64,000 nt of DNA. It comes from Mycobacterium sp. 852002-51971_SCH5477799-a. GTDB lineage: Bacteria > Actinomycetota > Actinomycetes > Mycobacteriales > Mycobacteriaceae. The position numbers were made by a program, and so were the translations under genes. Positions 44,154 through 54,609 of this stretch are shown here, piece after piece. The notes below the pieces were generated by a model. The model had not been told where the DNA came from and did not search any database. It saw only the letters and a list, made by a program, of their open reading frames with translations. The number at the start of each line of letters is the position of its first letter. Within the stretch, counting starts at the first letter, position 1. The stretch lies in the NCBI RefSeq assembly GCF_001667145.1, contig NZ_LZIF01000096.1, positions 41,085 to 105,084 of the forward strand. Reading direction: 5' to 3'.

Positions 44154-45341
44154 ATGACCGAAGTGGCACACAGGAGAACCCATGTCGTCGTTGTCGGCGC
44201 CGGATACGCCGGGACGCTGGCGGCCAACCATCTGCGCCAGCGCCCGGACATCGACATCACCGTGGTGAACCCGCGGCCGATTTTTGTCGAGCGAATCCGC
44301 TTGCACCAGTTGGTCGCCGACACCGGCACGGCGACGGCCGATTACGCGACGCTGCTCGGCGACGGGATCCAGTTGATCGTCGACAGCGTCGAGGTCATCG
44401 AGGCCGCGGGCCGGCGGGTCTTACTGACCTCGGGCGCCGAGCTGGACTATGACTACCTGATCTACGCCGTGGGGAGCACCGGCGCGGCCGCATCGACGGT
44501 GCCCGGCTACACCGAATATGCGCATTCGGTCGCCGACCTGGAAAGCGCAAAGCGGCTGCACTATGCACTCACCGATCTGCCGCTGCCCGCGCCGATCACC
44601 GTGGTCGGTGGCGGGTTGACCGGCATCGAGACCGCCTCCGAGCTGGCCGAAGGTGGGCGCCCGGTGACGCTGGTGTGCGGCCCCGTCCTCGGTCCGTCGC
44701 TGAGCAAGCGGGGCCGGCGGTCGGTGGCCAAGCGGCTGCGGCGCCTGGGGGTCAACGTGCTGGAATCGGTGGCGGTGGAAGAGGTGCGCTGGGACGCCGT
44801 GGTGCTCACCGACGGCGTGCTGCTGCCCAGCGCGGCGACCATCTGGACGGCCGGATTCGCCGTGCCGGACCTGGCTAGGCGCAGCGGACTGCACACCGAC
44901 CCGATCGGCCGGTTGCTCACCGACGAGACGCTTACCAGCATCGACGACGAGCGCATCGTCGCCGCGGGGGATGCCGCCGCGCCGTCGGGTCAGCCGCTGC
45001 GGATGAGCTGCCAGGCCGCCGGCCCGCTGGGCGCCCAGGCCGCCAACACGGTGCTCAGCCGCATCGCCGGCGACATCCCCGCGGCGCTGAGCCAGGCGTT
45101 CGTCGGGCAGTGCATCAGCCTGGGCCGCACGCACGCCACGTTCCAGATGGCGCGCACCGATGACACCCCGGTGAACATGTACCTCGGTGGCCGGGCGGCG
45201 GCGTCGCTCAAGGAGGCGATCTGCAAGGGCACGCTGTGGTCGATCCGGCGCGAGGCCGCCAAACCCGGTTCGTATCGCTGGATCAAGGGTGGCAAGCGGC
45301 CCACGCCGTCACCGGTCGGCGAGGAGGCCGCCGCGCGATGA
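44154..45341 (+). CDS. FAD/NAD(P)-dependent oxidoreductase (NDH-2-like)
   Basis: 395 residues from ATG 44154 with AAAGGAG upstream. It has two Rossmann dinucleotide folds: GAGYAG at 15-20 for FAD and GGGLTG at 152-157 for NAD(P)H, then IVAAGDAAA binding the flavin. Fold and length are those of type II NADH dehydrogenase/AIF-like oxidoreductases, but no C-terminal membrane helix is apparent, suggesting a soluble enzyme. It overlaps by 4 nt with the sigma gene, as expected for an ECF41 sigma partner oxidoreductase. Confidence 0.9.
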   Translation: MTEVAHRRTHVVVVGAGYAGTLAANHLRQRPDIDITVVNPRPIFVERIRLHQLVADTGTATADYATLLGDGIQLIVDSVEVIEAAGRRVLLTSGAELDYDYLIYAVGSTGAAASTVPGYTEYAHSVADLESAKRLHYALTDLPLPAPITVVGGGLTGIETASELAEGGRPVTLVCGPVLGPSLSKRGRRSVAKRLRRLGVNVLESVAVEEVRWDAVVLTDGVLLPSAATIWTAGFAVPDLARRSGLHTDPIGRLLTDETLTSIDDERIVAAGDAAAPSGQPLRMSCQAAGPLGAQAANTVLSRIAGDIPAALSQAFVGQCISLGRTHATFQMARTDDTPVNMYLGGRAAASLKEAICKGTLWSIRREAAKPGSYRWIKGGKRPTPSPVGEEAAAR

Positions 45342-46249
45342 CCCAAGCACCGACCGGCAGCGAGCACGCCGAACGGTTCACCTTGCTGCGGCCACTGCTG
45401 TTCACCATCGCCTACGAGATGCTCGGCTCGGCGACCGAGGCCGACGACGTCTTGCAGGACAGTTATCTGCGGTGGGCGGCGGTCGACTTGGCGAAAGTGC
45501 GCGACACCAAGTCGTATCTGGCCCAGCTGGTCACCCGCCAGGCGCTGAACTCGCTGCGGGCCGGTGCTCGCCGGCGCGAGGACTATGTGGGGCCGTGGCT
45601 GCCCGAACCGCTGCTGCTCGACGAGCAGGACCCCTCGGCCGATGTTGTTCTGGCGGAGTCGATTTCGATGGCGATGCTGGTGTTGTTGGAGACGTTGAGT
45701 CCCGACGAGCGAGCCGTATTCGTGCTGCGCGAGGTGTTCGGTTTCGGCTACGGCGAGATCGCCGAGGCGGTGGGCAGGCCGGCGCCCACCATCCGGCAGG
45801 TCGCCCATCGGGCACGCGAGCACGTGCGCGCCCGGCGGAAGCGATTCGACGCGGTGGATCCGGAACGCAACGCCGAGATCACCGCGCAGTTCCTGGCAGC
45901 GGCGGCCGGCGGCGACGTGGACGCCCTGATGACCATGCTCGCCCCGGACGCCACCTGGACCGCCGACAGCGGCGGTGTGGTGAGCGCCGCACGCCGGCCG
46001 GTGGTCGGCGCCGAGAAGGTGGCTCGCGCCATCGCCGGCCTGATCCGGCGGGCCGCGACCATGGGCGCGCTGCGGGTGGAGATGGTGACGTGCAACAGCG
46101 CCCCGGCGGTGCTGCTATATCTCGGCGACCAGCTCGAAGGCGTGATCACGCTGGAGATCGCCGGGGACCAGATCACCAACTTCTATGTGATGCGCAACCC
46201 GCAGAAGTTGGCGGCGCTGGCCACCGCGCGCGACATCAGCCGCGGCTGA
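45338..46249 (+). CDS. ECF41-group sigma factor (SigJ-like) with SnoaL-like C-terminal domain
   Basis: 303 residues from ATG 45338. Sigma region 2 (about 10-75, LLRPLLFTIAYEMLGSATEA then DDVLQDSYLRW), the group-specific WLPEP motif at 87-91, sigma region 4 (about 115-170, LSPDERAVFVLREVFGFGYG) and a C-terminal SnoaL/NTF2-like domain (about 180-303) that regulates activity in place of an anti-sigma factor. The C-terminal motif normally DGGGK reads DSGGV here. ATGA overlap with the upstream oxidoreductase; ECF41 sigmas typically control such neighbours. Confidence 0.9.
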   Translation: MTQAPTGSEHAERFTLLRPLLFTIAYEMLGSATEADDVLQDSYLRWAAVDLAKVRDTKSYLAQLVTRQALNSLRAGARRREDYVGPWLPEPLLLDEQDPSADVVLAESISMAMLVLLETLSPDERAVFVLREVFGFGYGEIAEAVGRPAPTIRQVAHRAREHVRARRKRFDAVDPERNAEITAQFLAAAAGGDVDALMTMLAPDATWTADSGGVVSAARRPVVGAEKVARAIAGLIRRAATMGALRVEMVTCNSAPAVLLYLGDQLEGVITLEIAGDQITNFYVMRNPQKLAALATARDISRG

Positions 46250-46300
46250 GCGTGGCGGCGCCGGGGGTGCGAAACACCGCGGCTCTGACAAGCTAGGGCT

Positions 46301-47545
46301 GTGCGCATCGACCGGCTCGGCGATCTTGGCGCCGCACCCCAGGTGCTGCGCGCGGTGGGCGACGCCGCCGGCCGGCTCGGTCTGCCCCCGCCCGCCGCGC
46401 TGACCGGGGAGTGGTTCGGCGCCCTGGCGGTGATCGCGCCCAGCCTGTCGGTGCGCCCGGTGCCCATCGACGACGTGTTCGCGGTCGAGGCGTCGCGAAC
46501 ACTGGAGCCGCACGCGGTGGGCGGCGGCTGGGTCGGTTTCCTGTCATATCCCGACGCCGGCTCCGACGCCAACCGGATCCCTGAGGCCGCCGGCGGTTGG
46601 ACCGACTGCGTGCTGCGCCGCGACCGCGACGGCCATTGGTGGTACGAGAGCCTCTCCGGTGCGCCCATGCCGGATTGGCTCGCCGCGGCGCTAGCCGCGC
46701 CGACGGGCGCCCCACGCGAATGCCACATCGAGTGGGGCATCGCCGACCGGGCCGCACATCGCGACGGAGTGCTGGCCTGCCTGGAAGCCATCCGCGCCGG
46801 CGAGGTGTATCAGGCGTGCGTGTGCACGCAGTTCACCGGCATCGTCACCGGCGCCCCGCTCGACTTCTTCATCGACGGCGTCACCCGCACCTCCCCGGCG
46901 CGAGCGGCCTATGTCGCCGGCGCCTGGGGTGCGGTCGCCTCGCTGTCCCCGGAGCTGTTCCTGCGGCGGCGTGGGACCGTCGTGACGTCCAGCCCGATCA
47001 AGGGCACGCTCCCGCTGGATGCGTGGCCGGCGGCGCTGCGCGCGTCGGCCAAAGAGGTCGCCGAGAACATCATGATCGTCGACCTGGTGCGCAACGACCT
47101 TGGCCGAGTGGCGATCGTCGGCACGGTGACCGTGCCCGAGTTGTTGGTCGTGCGGCGCGCCCCGGGCGTGTGGCATTTGGTGTCGACGGTGTCAGCACAG
47201 GTCCCCCCCGACCTGCCGACGTCGACGCTGCTGGACGCCACGTTCCCGCCGGCCTCGGTCACCGGGACGCCCAAACACCGTGCCCGTCAGCTACTCTCGC
47301 AGTGGGAGCCGAATCGCCGTGGAATATATTGCGGCACAATCGGATTGGCGTCGCCCGTGGCCGGTTACGAATTGAACGTCGCAATCCGCACCGTCGAATT
47401 CGATGCCGCGGGCGGCGCGGTGCTGGGTGTCGGCGGCGGGATCACCGCCGACTCCGACCCGGACGCCGAGTGGGCTGAGTGCCTGCACAAGGCGTCCCCG
47501 ATCGTCGGGCTGCCGTCCATCGCCGTCGCGAGCCCGGCCGGCTAG
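46301..47545 (+). CDS. pabB: Aminodeoxychorismate synthase component I
   Basis: 414 residues from GTG. The chorismate-binding domain occupies the C-terminal two thirds: SPELFLRR, SSPIKGT, AENIMIVDLVRNDLGRV, the signature FPPASVTGTPK and GIYCGTIG. It makes 4-amino-4-deoxychorismate for folate synthesis with a glutaminase partner encoded elsewhere. PIKGT with Lys is typical of PabB/TrpE. Its 3' end overlaps the convergent rsmI by 4 nt. It corresponds to Rv1005c. Confidence 0.94.
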   Translation: MRIDRLGDLGAAPQVLRAVGDAAGRLGLPPPAALTGEWFGALAVIAPSLSVRPVPIDDVFAVEASRTLEPHAVGGGWVGFLSYPDAGSDANRIPEAAGGWTDCVLRRDRDGHWWYESLSGAPMPDWLAAALAAPTGAPRECHIEWGIADRAAHRDGVLACLEAIRAGEVYQACVCTQFTGIVTGAPLDFFIDGVTRTSPARAAYVAGAWGAVASLSPELFLRRRGTVVTSSPIKGTLPLDAWPAALRASAKEVAENIMIVDLVRNDLGRVAIVGTVTVPELLVVRRAPGVWHLVSTVSAQVPPDLPTSTLLDATFPPASVTGTPKHRARQLLSQWEPNRRGIYCGTIGLASPVAGYELNVAIRTVEFDAAGGAVLGVGGGITADSDPDAEWAECLHKASPIVGLPSIAVASPAG

Positions 47546-48378
47546 TCGCGGCGGGACTGCAACACCGCATCGTAGAGCTGGCGCGAACGCGCCCCCGGGT
47601 GAGCGGCGGCCACCTGACCGCAGGCCTCCTTGATGCGGGTGCCGCCCGCGACCAGCTCCTCGACCTCGGCGACCAGCGACGGCAGGTCGGCGCTCAAAGT
47701 GGCGCCGGCCAGCACCACGGTGATCTCACCGAGCACACCGTCGGCCGCCCACGCCGACAGTTCGTCGAGCGATCCGCGGACCACCTCCTCGTGCACCTTG
47801 GTCAGCTCCCGGCAGACCGCCGCACGACGTTCGCCGCCGAGCCGCTCGACAGCGTCACGCAGGCAGGCGGACAACCGGCGCGGCGATTCGAAGAACACAC
47901 AGGTGCGCCGCTCGTCGGCCAGCGAATCCAGCCAGGTCCGCCGCGCCGCCTTCTTGCGCGGCGCGAATCCCTCGAAGCAGAACTTCTCGGCGGGCAGACC
48001 CGACAGGGCCAGCGCGGTCGTCACCGCCGACGGCCCCGGCAGGCACGCCACCGGCAGGCCGGCCTCGACACAGGCCGTCACCAGTCGGTAGCCGGGATCG
48101 CTGATCAGCGGCATCCCGGCGTCGCTGACCACCAGCACGGTGGCGCCCGCGCGGATCGCCTCGATCACGGACTGCGCCCGGGCATTCTCGACCTGATCGA
48201 ACATGCTGATCACCCGACCGGTGATCCGCACATCGAGGGCCTTGGCCAGCGTCCGCACCCGGCGGGTGTCCTCGGCGGCCACCACATCGGCTCGGGCCAG
48301 GGCGTCCAGCAGGCGGGGGGAGGCGTCCGACGGCTGGCCCAGAGGGGTCGCGCCCAGCAACAGGCGGCCGGTGGTCAT
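47542..48378 (-). CDS. rsmI: 16S rRNA 2'-O-methyltransferase RsmI
   Basis: 278 residues from ATG 48378. Tetrapyrrole-methylase-fold SAM enzyme: GATPLGQPSD at the N-terminus, AAEDTRR, VVSDAGMPLISDPGYRLV and LPGPSAVTTALALSGLP, the diagnostic RsmI motifs, plus the helical C-terminal domain. It methylates C1402 of 16S rRNA. It starts 24 bp from the divergent pmt start. Corresponds to Rv1003. Confidence 0.94.
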   Translation of the reverse strand: MTTGRLLLGATPLGQPSDASPRLLDALARADVVAAEDTRRVRTLAKALDVRITGRVISMFDQVENARAQSVIEAIRAGATVLVVSDAGMPLISDPGYRLVTACVEAGLPVACLPGPSAVTTALALSGLPAEKFCFEGFAPRKKAARRTWLDSLADERRTCVFFESPRRLSACLRDAVERLGGERRAAVCRELTKVHEEVVRGSLDELSAWAADGVLGEITVVLAGATLSADLPSLVAEVEELVAGGTRIKEACGQVAAAHPGARSRQLYDAVLQSRRD

Positions 48379-48402
48379 GACCGACAGCCTACGATCGACG
48401 TG

Positions 48403-49998
48403 ATGACCGCCCCGCCCCGCGAATCCCCCTTGCAGATGGAGGGTGCCGACACGGAGCGCGCGGTGCCCGTCGTCAGCCCCGGGCCGCTGGTGCCGGTGGC
48501 CGATTTCGGGCCTCCCGACCAGGTCCGCGGCTGGGTGGTGACCGGCGTGATCACGCTGGTGGCGGCGGTGACCCGGTTCCTGAACCTGGGCTCGCCCACC
48601 GATGGCGGCACCCCGGTGTTCGACGAAAAGCATTACGCGCCTCAGGCCTGGCAGGTCCTGCACAACCACGGCGTGGAAGACAACCCCGGGTTCGGACTGG
48701 TCGTCCACCCGCCGGTCGGCAAGCAACTGATCGCGCTCGGCGAGGCGATCTTCGGCTACAGCGGGATCGGCTGGCGGTTCACCGGCGCATTGCTCGGCGT
48801 GGTCATGGTGGCGCTGGTGATGCGGATCGTCCGGCGGATCAGCCGCTCGACGCTGATCGGTGCGATCGCCGGCGCGCTGCTGATCTGCGACGGCGTCAGC
48901 TTTGTCGCCGCGCGGACGGCCTTGCTCGACGGCATCCTCACGTTTTTCGTCGTCGCGGCGTTCGGCGCGCTGATCGTCGACCGGGACCAGGTTCGGCAGC
49001 GGATGCACATCGCGCTGCAGGAGGGCCGCAACACCGAGACGGTGTGGGGTCCGCGGCTGGGTGTGCGGTGGTGGCGCTTCGGCGCCGGGATCCTCCTCGG
49101 ATTGGCTTGCGGCACAAAGTGGTCCGGGCTGTACTTTGTGCTGTTCTTCGGTGCCATGTCGCTGGCGTTCGACGTGGCCGCGCGGCGCCAGTACCAGGTG
49201 ACCCGGCCTTGGCTGGGGACCTTGCGGCGCGACCTGATCCCGACCGCGTACGCGCTGGCCTTCATGCCGGTGTTGGTGTATCTGGCCAGCTACGCGCCGT
49301 GGTTCGCCTCCGAAACCGCCATCGACCGGCACGAGGTGGGGCAGACGATCGGCCCGCACTCGCTGGTGCCCCTGCCCGACGCCATCCGATCGCTGTGGCA
49401 TTACACCGCCAAGGCGTTCCAATTCCATGCCGGCCTAACGAATTCCGCGGGCAACCATCACCCGTGGGAATCGAAACCGTGGAGTTGGCCGATGTCTCTG
49501 CGGCCGGTGCTCTATGCCATCGACGAGCAGAACGTCGCCGGGTGCGGCGCGCAATCGTGCGTCAAGGCCGAGATGCTGGTGGGCACCCCGGCGATGTGGT
49601 GGCTGGCGGTTCCCGTCCTCGTTTTCGCGTTGTGGCGCATGCTGGTACGCCGTGACTGGCGTTACGCCGCGGTGCTGGTCGGTTACTGCGCCGGATGGTT
49701 GCCGTGGTTCGCCGACATCGACCGGCAGATGTACTTCTTCTACGCCGCGACCATGGCGCCGTTCTTGGTGATGGCGATCGCGCTTATTTGCGGCGACATT
49801 CTCTACACCCCGGGCGCTCCGCCCCGACGGCTGCGACTGCGGCCGAATTCGGAGCGACGCACCCTGGGGCTGATGGCCGTGTGCTGTTACGTGGCCTTGG
49901 TGGTGACCAACTTCGCGTGGCTGTTCCCGGTGCTCACCGGTCTGCCGATTTCGCAGCAGACGTGGAACATGGAGATCTGGCTGCCCAGCTGGCGTTAG
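48403..49998 (+). CDS. pmt: Protein O-mannosyltransferase
   Basis: 531 residues from ATG 48403 (GTG at 48400 is in frame). GT39-family polytopic membrane enzyme with about ten helices. The catalytic acidic pair is in the first external loop (PVFDEKHYAPQAW). It transfers mannose from polyprenyl-phosphomannose to secreted proteins during Sec translocation. It corresponds to Rv1002c. The gene lies between rsmI and the convergent arcA, with a 4-bp gap to arcA. Confidence 0.95.
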   Translation: MTAPPRESPLQMEGADTERAVPVVSPGPLVPVADFGPPDQVRGWVVTGVITLVAAVTRFLNLGSPTDGGTPVFDEKHYAPQAWQVLHNHGVEDNPGFGLVVHPPVGKQLIALGEAIFGYSGIGWRFTGALLGVVMVALVMRIVRRISRSTLIGAIAGALLICDGVSFVAARTALLDGILTFFVVAAFGALIVDRDQVRQRMHIALQEGRNTETVWGPRLGVRWWRFGAGILLGLACGTKWSGLYFVLFFGAMSLAFDVAARRQYQVTRPWLGTLRRDLIPTAYALAFMPVLVYLASYAPWFASETAIDRHEVGQTIGPHSLVPLPDAIRSLWHYTAKAFQFHAGLTNSAGNHHPWESKPWSWPMSLRPVLYAIDEQNVAGCGAQSCVKAEMLVGTPAMWWLAVPVLVFALWRMLVRRDWRYAAVLVGYCAGWLPWFADIDRQMYFFYAATMAPFLVMAIALICGDILYTPGAPPRRLRLRPNSERRTLGLMAVCCYVALVVTNFAWLFPVLTGLPISQQTWNMEIWLPSWR

Positions 49999-50002
49999 TT
50001 GT

Positions 50003-51217
50003 CTAGGGCAGCGGGTCGCGGGCGACCGGGCAGGACATGCACCGGGGCCCGCCGCGGCCGGTACCCAGTTCGGATCCCGCGATGGTCAGCACCTCGATGC
50101 CCGCGTCCTGCAGACGAATATTGGTCTGCACGTTGCGTTCGTAGGCGACTACCACACCGGGCGCTAGTGCCAGCGTGTTGTTGCCGTCGTCCCACTGCTC
50201 GCGTTCGGCGACAACGGGATCCAGACCCGTGTCGATGACCCGCAGCTTGTCGATCTCCATCGCCTTGGCCGCTGCCTCCAAGAACGGGGCCTCGTCGCCG
50301 ATGGCGACCCCGTCTGGCGTGCGCTCAATGGTGAAGGCGGACAACGAGTCGACGATGTTGGCGTACATCACCACCGTGTCGGTGTCGACCATCGTGCACA
50401 CCGTGTCCAGATGCATCTGAGCGCGCCGCTGAGCGATCGGCACCGCGAGCACCGTGTTCGCGAGGTCGTCGTCAAACAGGCTGCGCGCCAACGCTTCCGC
50501 ACCGGCGGGAGTCGTCCGCTCCCCTACCCCGACCGCAACCACTCCGGGCGCCAGCAGCAGCACGTCACCGCCCTCGACCGGGGCGGTGCGCGACTCGTAG
50601 GCACGCCGCACACCGGTGAACCGGGGGTGGTGGGCATAAATCAGATCGGTCAGCGACGCCTCGCGGATCCGGGCTCGCAGCGCCAGCGTCGGAATGACCA
50701 CCCGCTGGCCGATCCAGATCGACGAGTCACGGGTGAACACCAGGTTGGGCAGTGGGTCGATGACGAAGTCCCCGCCGTGATGCATGCGCAGCACCAACGA
50801 CACGTCGGTCCGTGTGCCCGAGGGCAACTCGTTGAATGTCATGCCGGCCATCAGCACCTGGGCCAGCCGGGCGGGCTCGAGTCCCCGCAGGTATGTCGAA
50901 AGTTCCTGCGCCAAGGGCACTCCGAGCCGTCGCGCGTCGACGGCGGCTGCGACCCCCTGCATCCGGGCGGCTCCGCTGTGCGTCAGCGCCTCGGTGAGCA
51001 GATCCGACAGCAGCAGCACCTCGATGCCGCGGGACCGCAGCAGCGAAGCGAACTGGTCATGCTCGCCTTGCGCGCGGGCGACCCACGGCAGGCCGTCGAA
51101 CAGCAGCTGGTCGACGTTGCGCGGATGCAGGCGGAGCAGTTCGGCGCCGGGGCGGTGCAGGATGACCACGCGCAACGCGCCGACCTCGGAATTGGTGCCC
51201 AGCTCGACAACACCCAC
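50003..51217 (-). CDS. arcA: Arginine deiminase
   Basis: 404 residues. Guanidino-group-modifying enzyme: [27 protein letters not shown] (catalytic His region), [20 protein letters not shown], and nucleophile Cys in GPRCMSCPV. It converts arginine to citrulline and ammonia. No carbamate kinase or antiporter is adjacent, so the role may be nitrogen recycling or acid buffering rather than a full ADI fermentation. Corresponds to Rv1001. Confidence 0.96.
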   Translation of the reverse strand: MGVVELGTNSEVGALRVVILHRPGAELLRLHPRNVDQLLFDGLPWVARAQGEHDQFASLLRSRGIEVLLLSDLLTEALTHSGAARMQGVAAAVDARRLGVPLAQELSTYLRGLEPARLAQVLMAGMTFNELPSGTRTDVSLVLRMHHGGDFVIDPLPNLVFTRDSSIWIGQRVVIPTLALRARIREASLTDLIYAHHPRFTGVRRAYESRTAPVEGGDVLLLAPGVVAVGVGERTTPAGAEALARSLFDDDLANTVLAVPIAQRRAQMHLDTVCTMVDTDTVVMYANIVDSLSAFTIERTPDGVAIGDEAPFLEAAAKAMEIDKLRVIDTGLDPVVAEREQWDDGNNTLALAPGVVVAYERNVQTNIRLQDAGIEVLTIAGSELGTGRGGPRCMSCPVARDPLP

Positions 51218-51289
51218 AGCTCAACCGTAGCGGCGCCGCGGCGCGCCGTCCTGCCACACACGCCCGTCGCGCGCCCCGTCATCGAACGG

Positions 51290-51907
51290 ATGTGCGATAA
51301 ACTCGCGTCCGTGGAGATCGCGGTCCAAGGCTCCCTGTTCCAGCACACCGAGCGCAGACAACTCGGCGACGGCGCGTTCATCGAGATCCGTGCCGGCTGG
51401 CTCACCGACGCCGATGACCTACTGGACGCCCTGCTGTCGACGGTGCCCTGGCGCGAGGAGCGCCGCCAGATGTACGACCGCGTCGTCGACGTGCCGCGGC
51501 TGGTGAGCTTTCATGACCTCGCCGTCGATGAGCCGCCGCATCCGGAGCTGGCCCGGCTGCGGCGCCGGCTCAACGACATCTACGCCGGCGAGCTCGGTGA
51601 GCCGTTCACCACTGTCGGCTTGTGTTGCTATCGCGACGGTTCGGACAGCGTGGCCTGGCACGGCGACACCATCGGCCGCAGCAGTTCCGAGGACACCATG
51701 GTGGCGATCGTCAGCCTGGGCGCCACCCGCTCTTTCGCGATGCGCCGCCGCGGCGGCGGCCCGTCCCTGCGGCTGCCGCAGGCGCACGGCGATCTGCTGG
51801 TGATGGGCGGATCGTGCCAACGCACCTGGGAGCACGCCGTGCCCAAGACGACGGCATCCGTCGGCCCCCGGGTGAGCATTCAGTTCCGCCCCCGCGGCGT
51901 GCGCTAG
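51290..51907 (+). CDS. AlkB-like 2OG-Fe(II) oxygenase (Rv1000c-like)
   Basis: 205 residues from ATG 51290; GTG 51311 would give 198. It has the AlkB fold motifs: FNDIYAGE-like substrate lid region (RLNDIYAGELGEPFTTVG), the metal-binding HGD in AWHGDTIGR, VSLGATRSFAMRR, GDLLVMGGSCQRTWEHAVPK with the second metal His, and RVSIQFR with the 2OG-binding arginine. It is predicted to repair alkylated nucleic acids, but the substrate is not established. Its 3' end overlaps the convergent lipoprotein gene by 4 nt. Confidence 0.87.
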   Translation: MCDKLASVEIAVQGSLFQHTERRQLGDGAFIEIRAGWLTDADDLLDALLSTVPWREERRQMYDRVVDVPRLVSFHDLAVDEPPHPELARLRRRLNDIYAGELGEPFTTVGLCCYRDGSDSVAWHGDTIGRSSSEDTMVAIVSLGATRSFAMRRRGGGPSLRLPQAHGDLLVMGGSCQRTWEHAVPKTTASVGPRVSIQFRPRGVR

Positions 51908-52560
51908 TGGGACGTACGCACGGCCGTCACCGCTTTGACGAGCAGGTCGCGTGCCCGCTGGGTATCCACCGCAGCGACCGGCTGGTCGGGGACCACCAGC
52001 GGGTTGGCGATGACGATCACCTGATAGTCGCCGAAGGCGGCCGAATAGTCATACAGCTCGCCGGTGCGCGGACCATTTGGCATCAGCGCCTGCATGACGC
52101 GATGCACGCCCAGCGTGCGGGTGCTCTCGATCTGCGGCACCTCCACCACCTGGACACCGCCCCGCATCTGCGGCCCGGTGAAGGTCACCTTGTTGCAGTC
52201 CTTCCCGGGGTCGTTGAGCGGCAACGCTTTTGAGGTCTCGAGCGCGATCACCACGAACCGGTTGCCGCGACCCTCGGCGGTGACCGCGGACATGTTGCCC
52301 TGCAGGTCCGCCGGCATGTCCGGTCCGGACGCGACTTTCGCGCAGTTCGCGGGGTCGAACGTCAACCCGTCCGGCAGTTTGCGGCCGGCCAACAGCTTGG
52401 GATCGATTCCCCGTTCGCTGATGTCGCTGACCTTGTACCCGGGTCCGAAGCTGGACTTCACGTCGACGACCTTGTTGATGTCGACCTTCGCCGGGTGAGT
52501 GGCCGACGAGCACCCGGCCAGGACGCAGACAGCCAGGACCGCGGACAAGATCTTCGACAT
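51904..52560 (-). CDS. DUF5642-type lipoprotein, copy 1
   Basis: 218 residues from ATG 52560 (MSKILSAVLAVCVLAGCSSA), dropping six residues of a longer frame. Lipobox LAGC. The mature domain repeats the layout of the next gene: IDPKLL...LPDGLTFDPANCAKVA..., a VRTAM-like RVMQAL helix region, and a final DLLVKAVTAVR helix. It resembles the PknH-sensor/DUF5642 family of mycobacterial surface lipoproteins (Rv0999-like). Two internal cysteines are expected to form a disulfide. Ligand unknown. Confidence 0.8.
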   Translation of the reverse strand: MSKILSAVLAVCVLAGCSSATHPAKVDINKVVDVKSSFGPGYKVSDISERGIDPKLLAGRKLPDGLTFDPANCAKVASGPDMPADLQGNMSAVTAEGRGNRFVVIALETSKALPLNDPGKDCNKVTFTGPQMRGGVQVVEVPQIESTRTLGVHRVMQALMPNGPRTGELYDYSAAFGDYQVIVIANPLVVPDQPVAAVDTQRARDLLVKAVTAVRTSH

Positions 52561-52587
52561 CGGGGCCAATCTACCCAAGCGGAGAGC

Positions 52588-53277
52588 TCAACTGCGCAAC
52601 GTGGACACCGTTTTGGCGAGCAGATCCGCGGCGAACTGCGGCGGCAGCACCGGAAGCGCCGAGCCCGGGTCAGTGGTCAGGGTGGTGAACGCGTAGTAGT
52701 TGCCCAGGTAGGCCGTGAAAGTGTAGATGCGCGAATCTATTTCGGTGCCCGACTCGACCGATGACTTGATATCGGCCACCATGCCGAGGGTGTGGACGCC
52801 TTCGACGCGCGGCGCGTCGGTGAGGTGGACCTGTACCACGGTGTTCCCGGCGGTCTCCGACCATTGGGCGCATGCGGTAACCAGGTCGGCGGGGAGATCG
52901 ACCGGTCCGGGCAAAGCCACCACCACCGCGTTGACGATGCCGCCGCTGCCTGAGCCCGACACCCCCTGCGCCGACTGATCGCGCCCGTCTCCGGGGTCGG
53001 CCAGCGTCGCGCACTTGGCCGGCTTGGCCTGCAGGTCGTCGCCCAGGCTCCACATCACCCGCGGTGAGGCGGCAATGGGGATTGCGGTGGTCACCTCGTA
53101 GCCGGGCGGCAGGTCGCGAATGACCCGTTTGATGTTGGCTGGATTGACGGCGGCGGTATTGCTCGGCGGCGATTTTGCCGGAACGGCCGACGGAGCGCGT
53201 GCGGGTGGATGAGCGCACCCGGCGACGGCCAACGTGAGCGCCGTGGTCACCGCCGGGCCAATCCCGAACGGCCGCAT
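52588..53277 (-). CDS. DUF5642-type lipoprotein, copy 2
   Basis: 229 residues. Lipobox VAGC (TLAVAGCAHPPAR), Pro/Ala/Ser linker, then a domain parallel to copy 1: NIKRVIRDLPPGYEVTTAIP, PAKCATLADPGD, CAQWSETAGNTVVQVHLTDA, GVHTLGMVAD, and a final QFAADLLAKTVSTLRS helix. It lies 27 bp upstream of copy 1 in the same direction, so the two are probably co-transcribed and arose by tandem duplication followed by divergence. Confidence 0.8.
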   Translation of the reverse strand: MRPFGIGPAVTTALTLAVAGCAHPPARAPSAVPAKSPPSNTAAVNPANIKRVIRDLPPGYEVTTAIPIAASPRVMWSLGDDLQAKPAKCATLADPGDGRDQSAQGVSGSGSGGIVNAVVVALPGPVDLPADLVTACAQWSETAGNTVVQVHLTDAPRVEGVHTLGMVADIKSSVESGTEIDSRIYTFTAYLGNYYAFTTLTTDPGSALPVLPPQFAADLLAKTVSTLRS

Positions 53278-53384
53278 GAGGAGTTGATAGCATAGGACAG
53301 CGCCATACCGTCTGCCCCACGCCAGCGCCGGGGCGGGTCGGATGACCTCCTGACCGCGATCGCAGCGCTATGCCGACGCCGGTG

Positions 53385-54455
<1,071 letters not shown>

Positions 54456-54609
54456 CTACCGCGCCGGGCCGAACCCGGGATGCGGTCGGATGTTGCCAGG
54501 TTATGAGCCCGGTTGCGGCTCGGGCAAGGATGCGCGGTCACTTGTGCAATCGGACGGCCCACCGCAAAGCCGATGCGCGGGCCGTTGCCAGGCGGGCCGT
54601 TCGGCAGTG

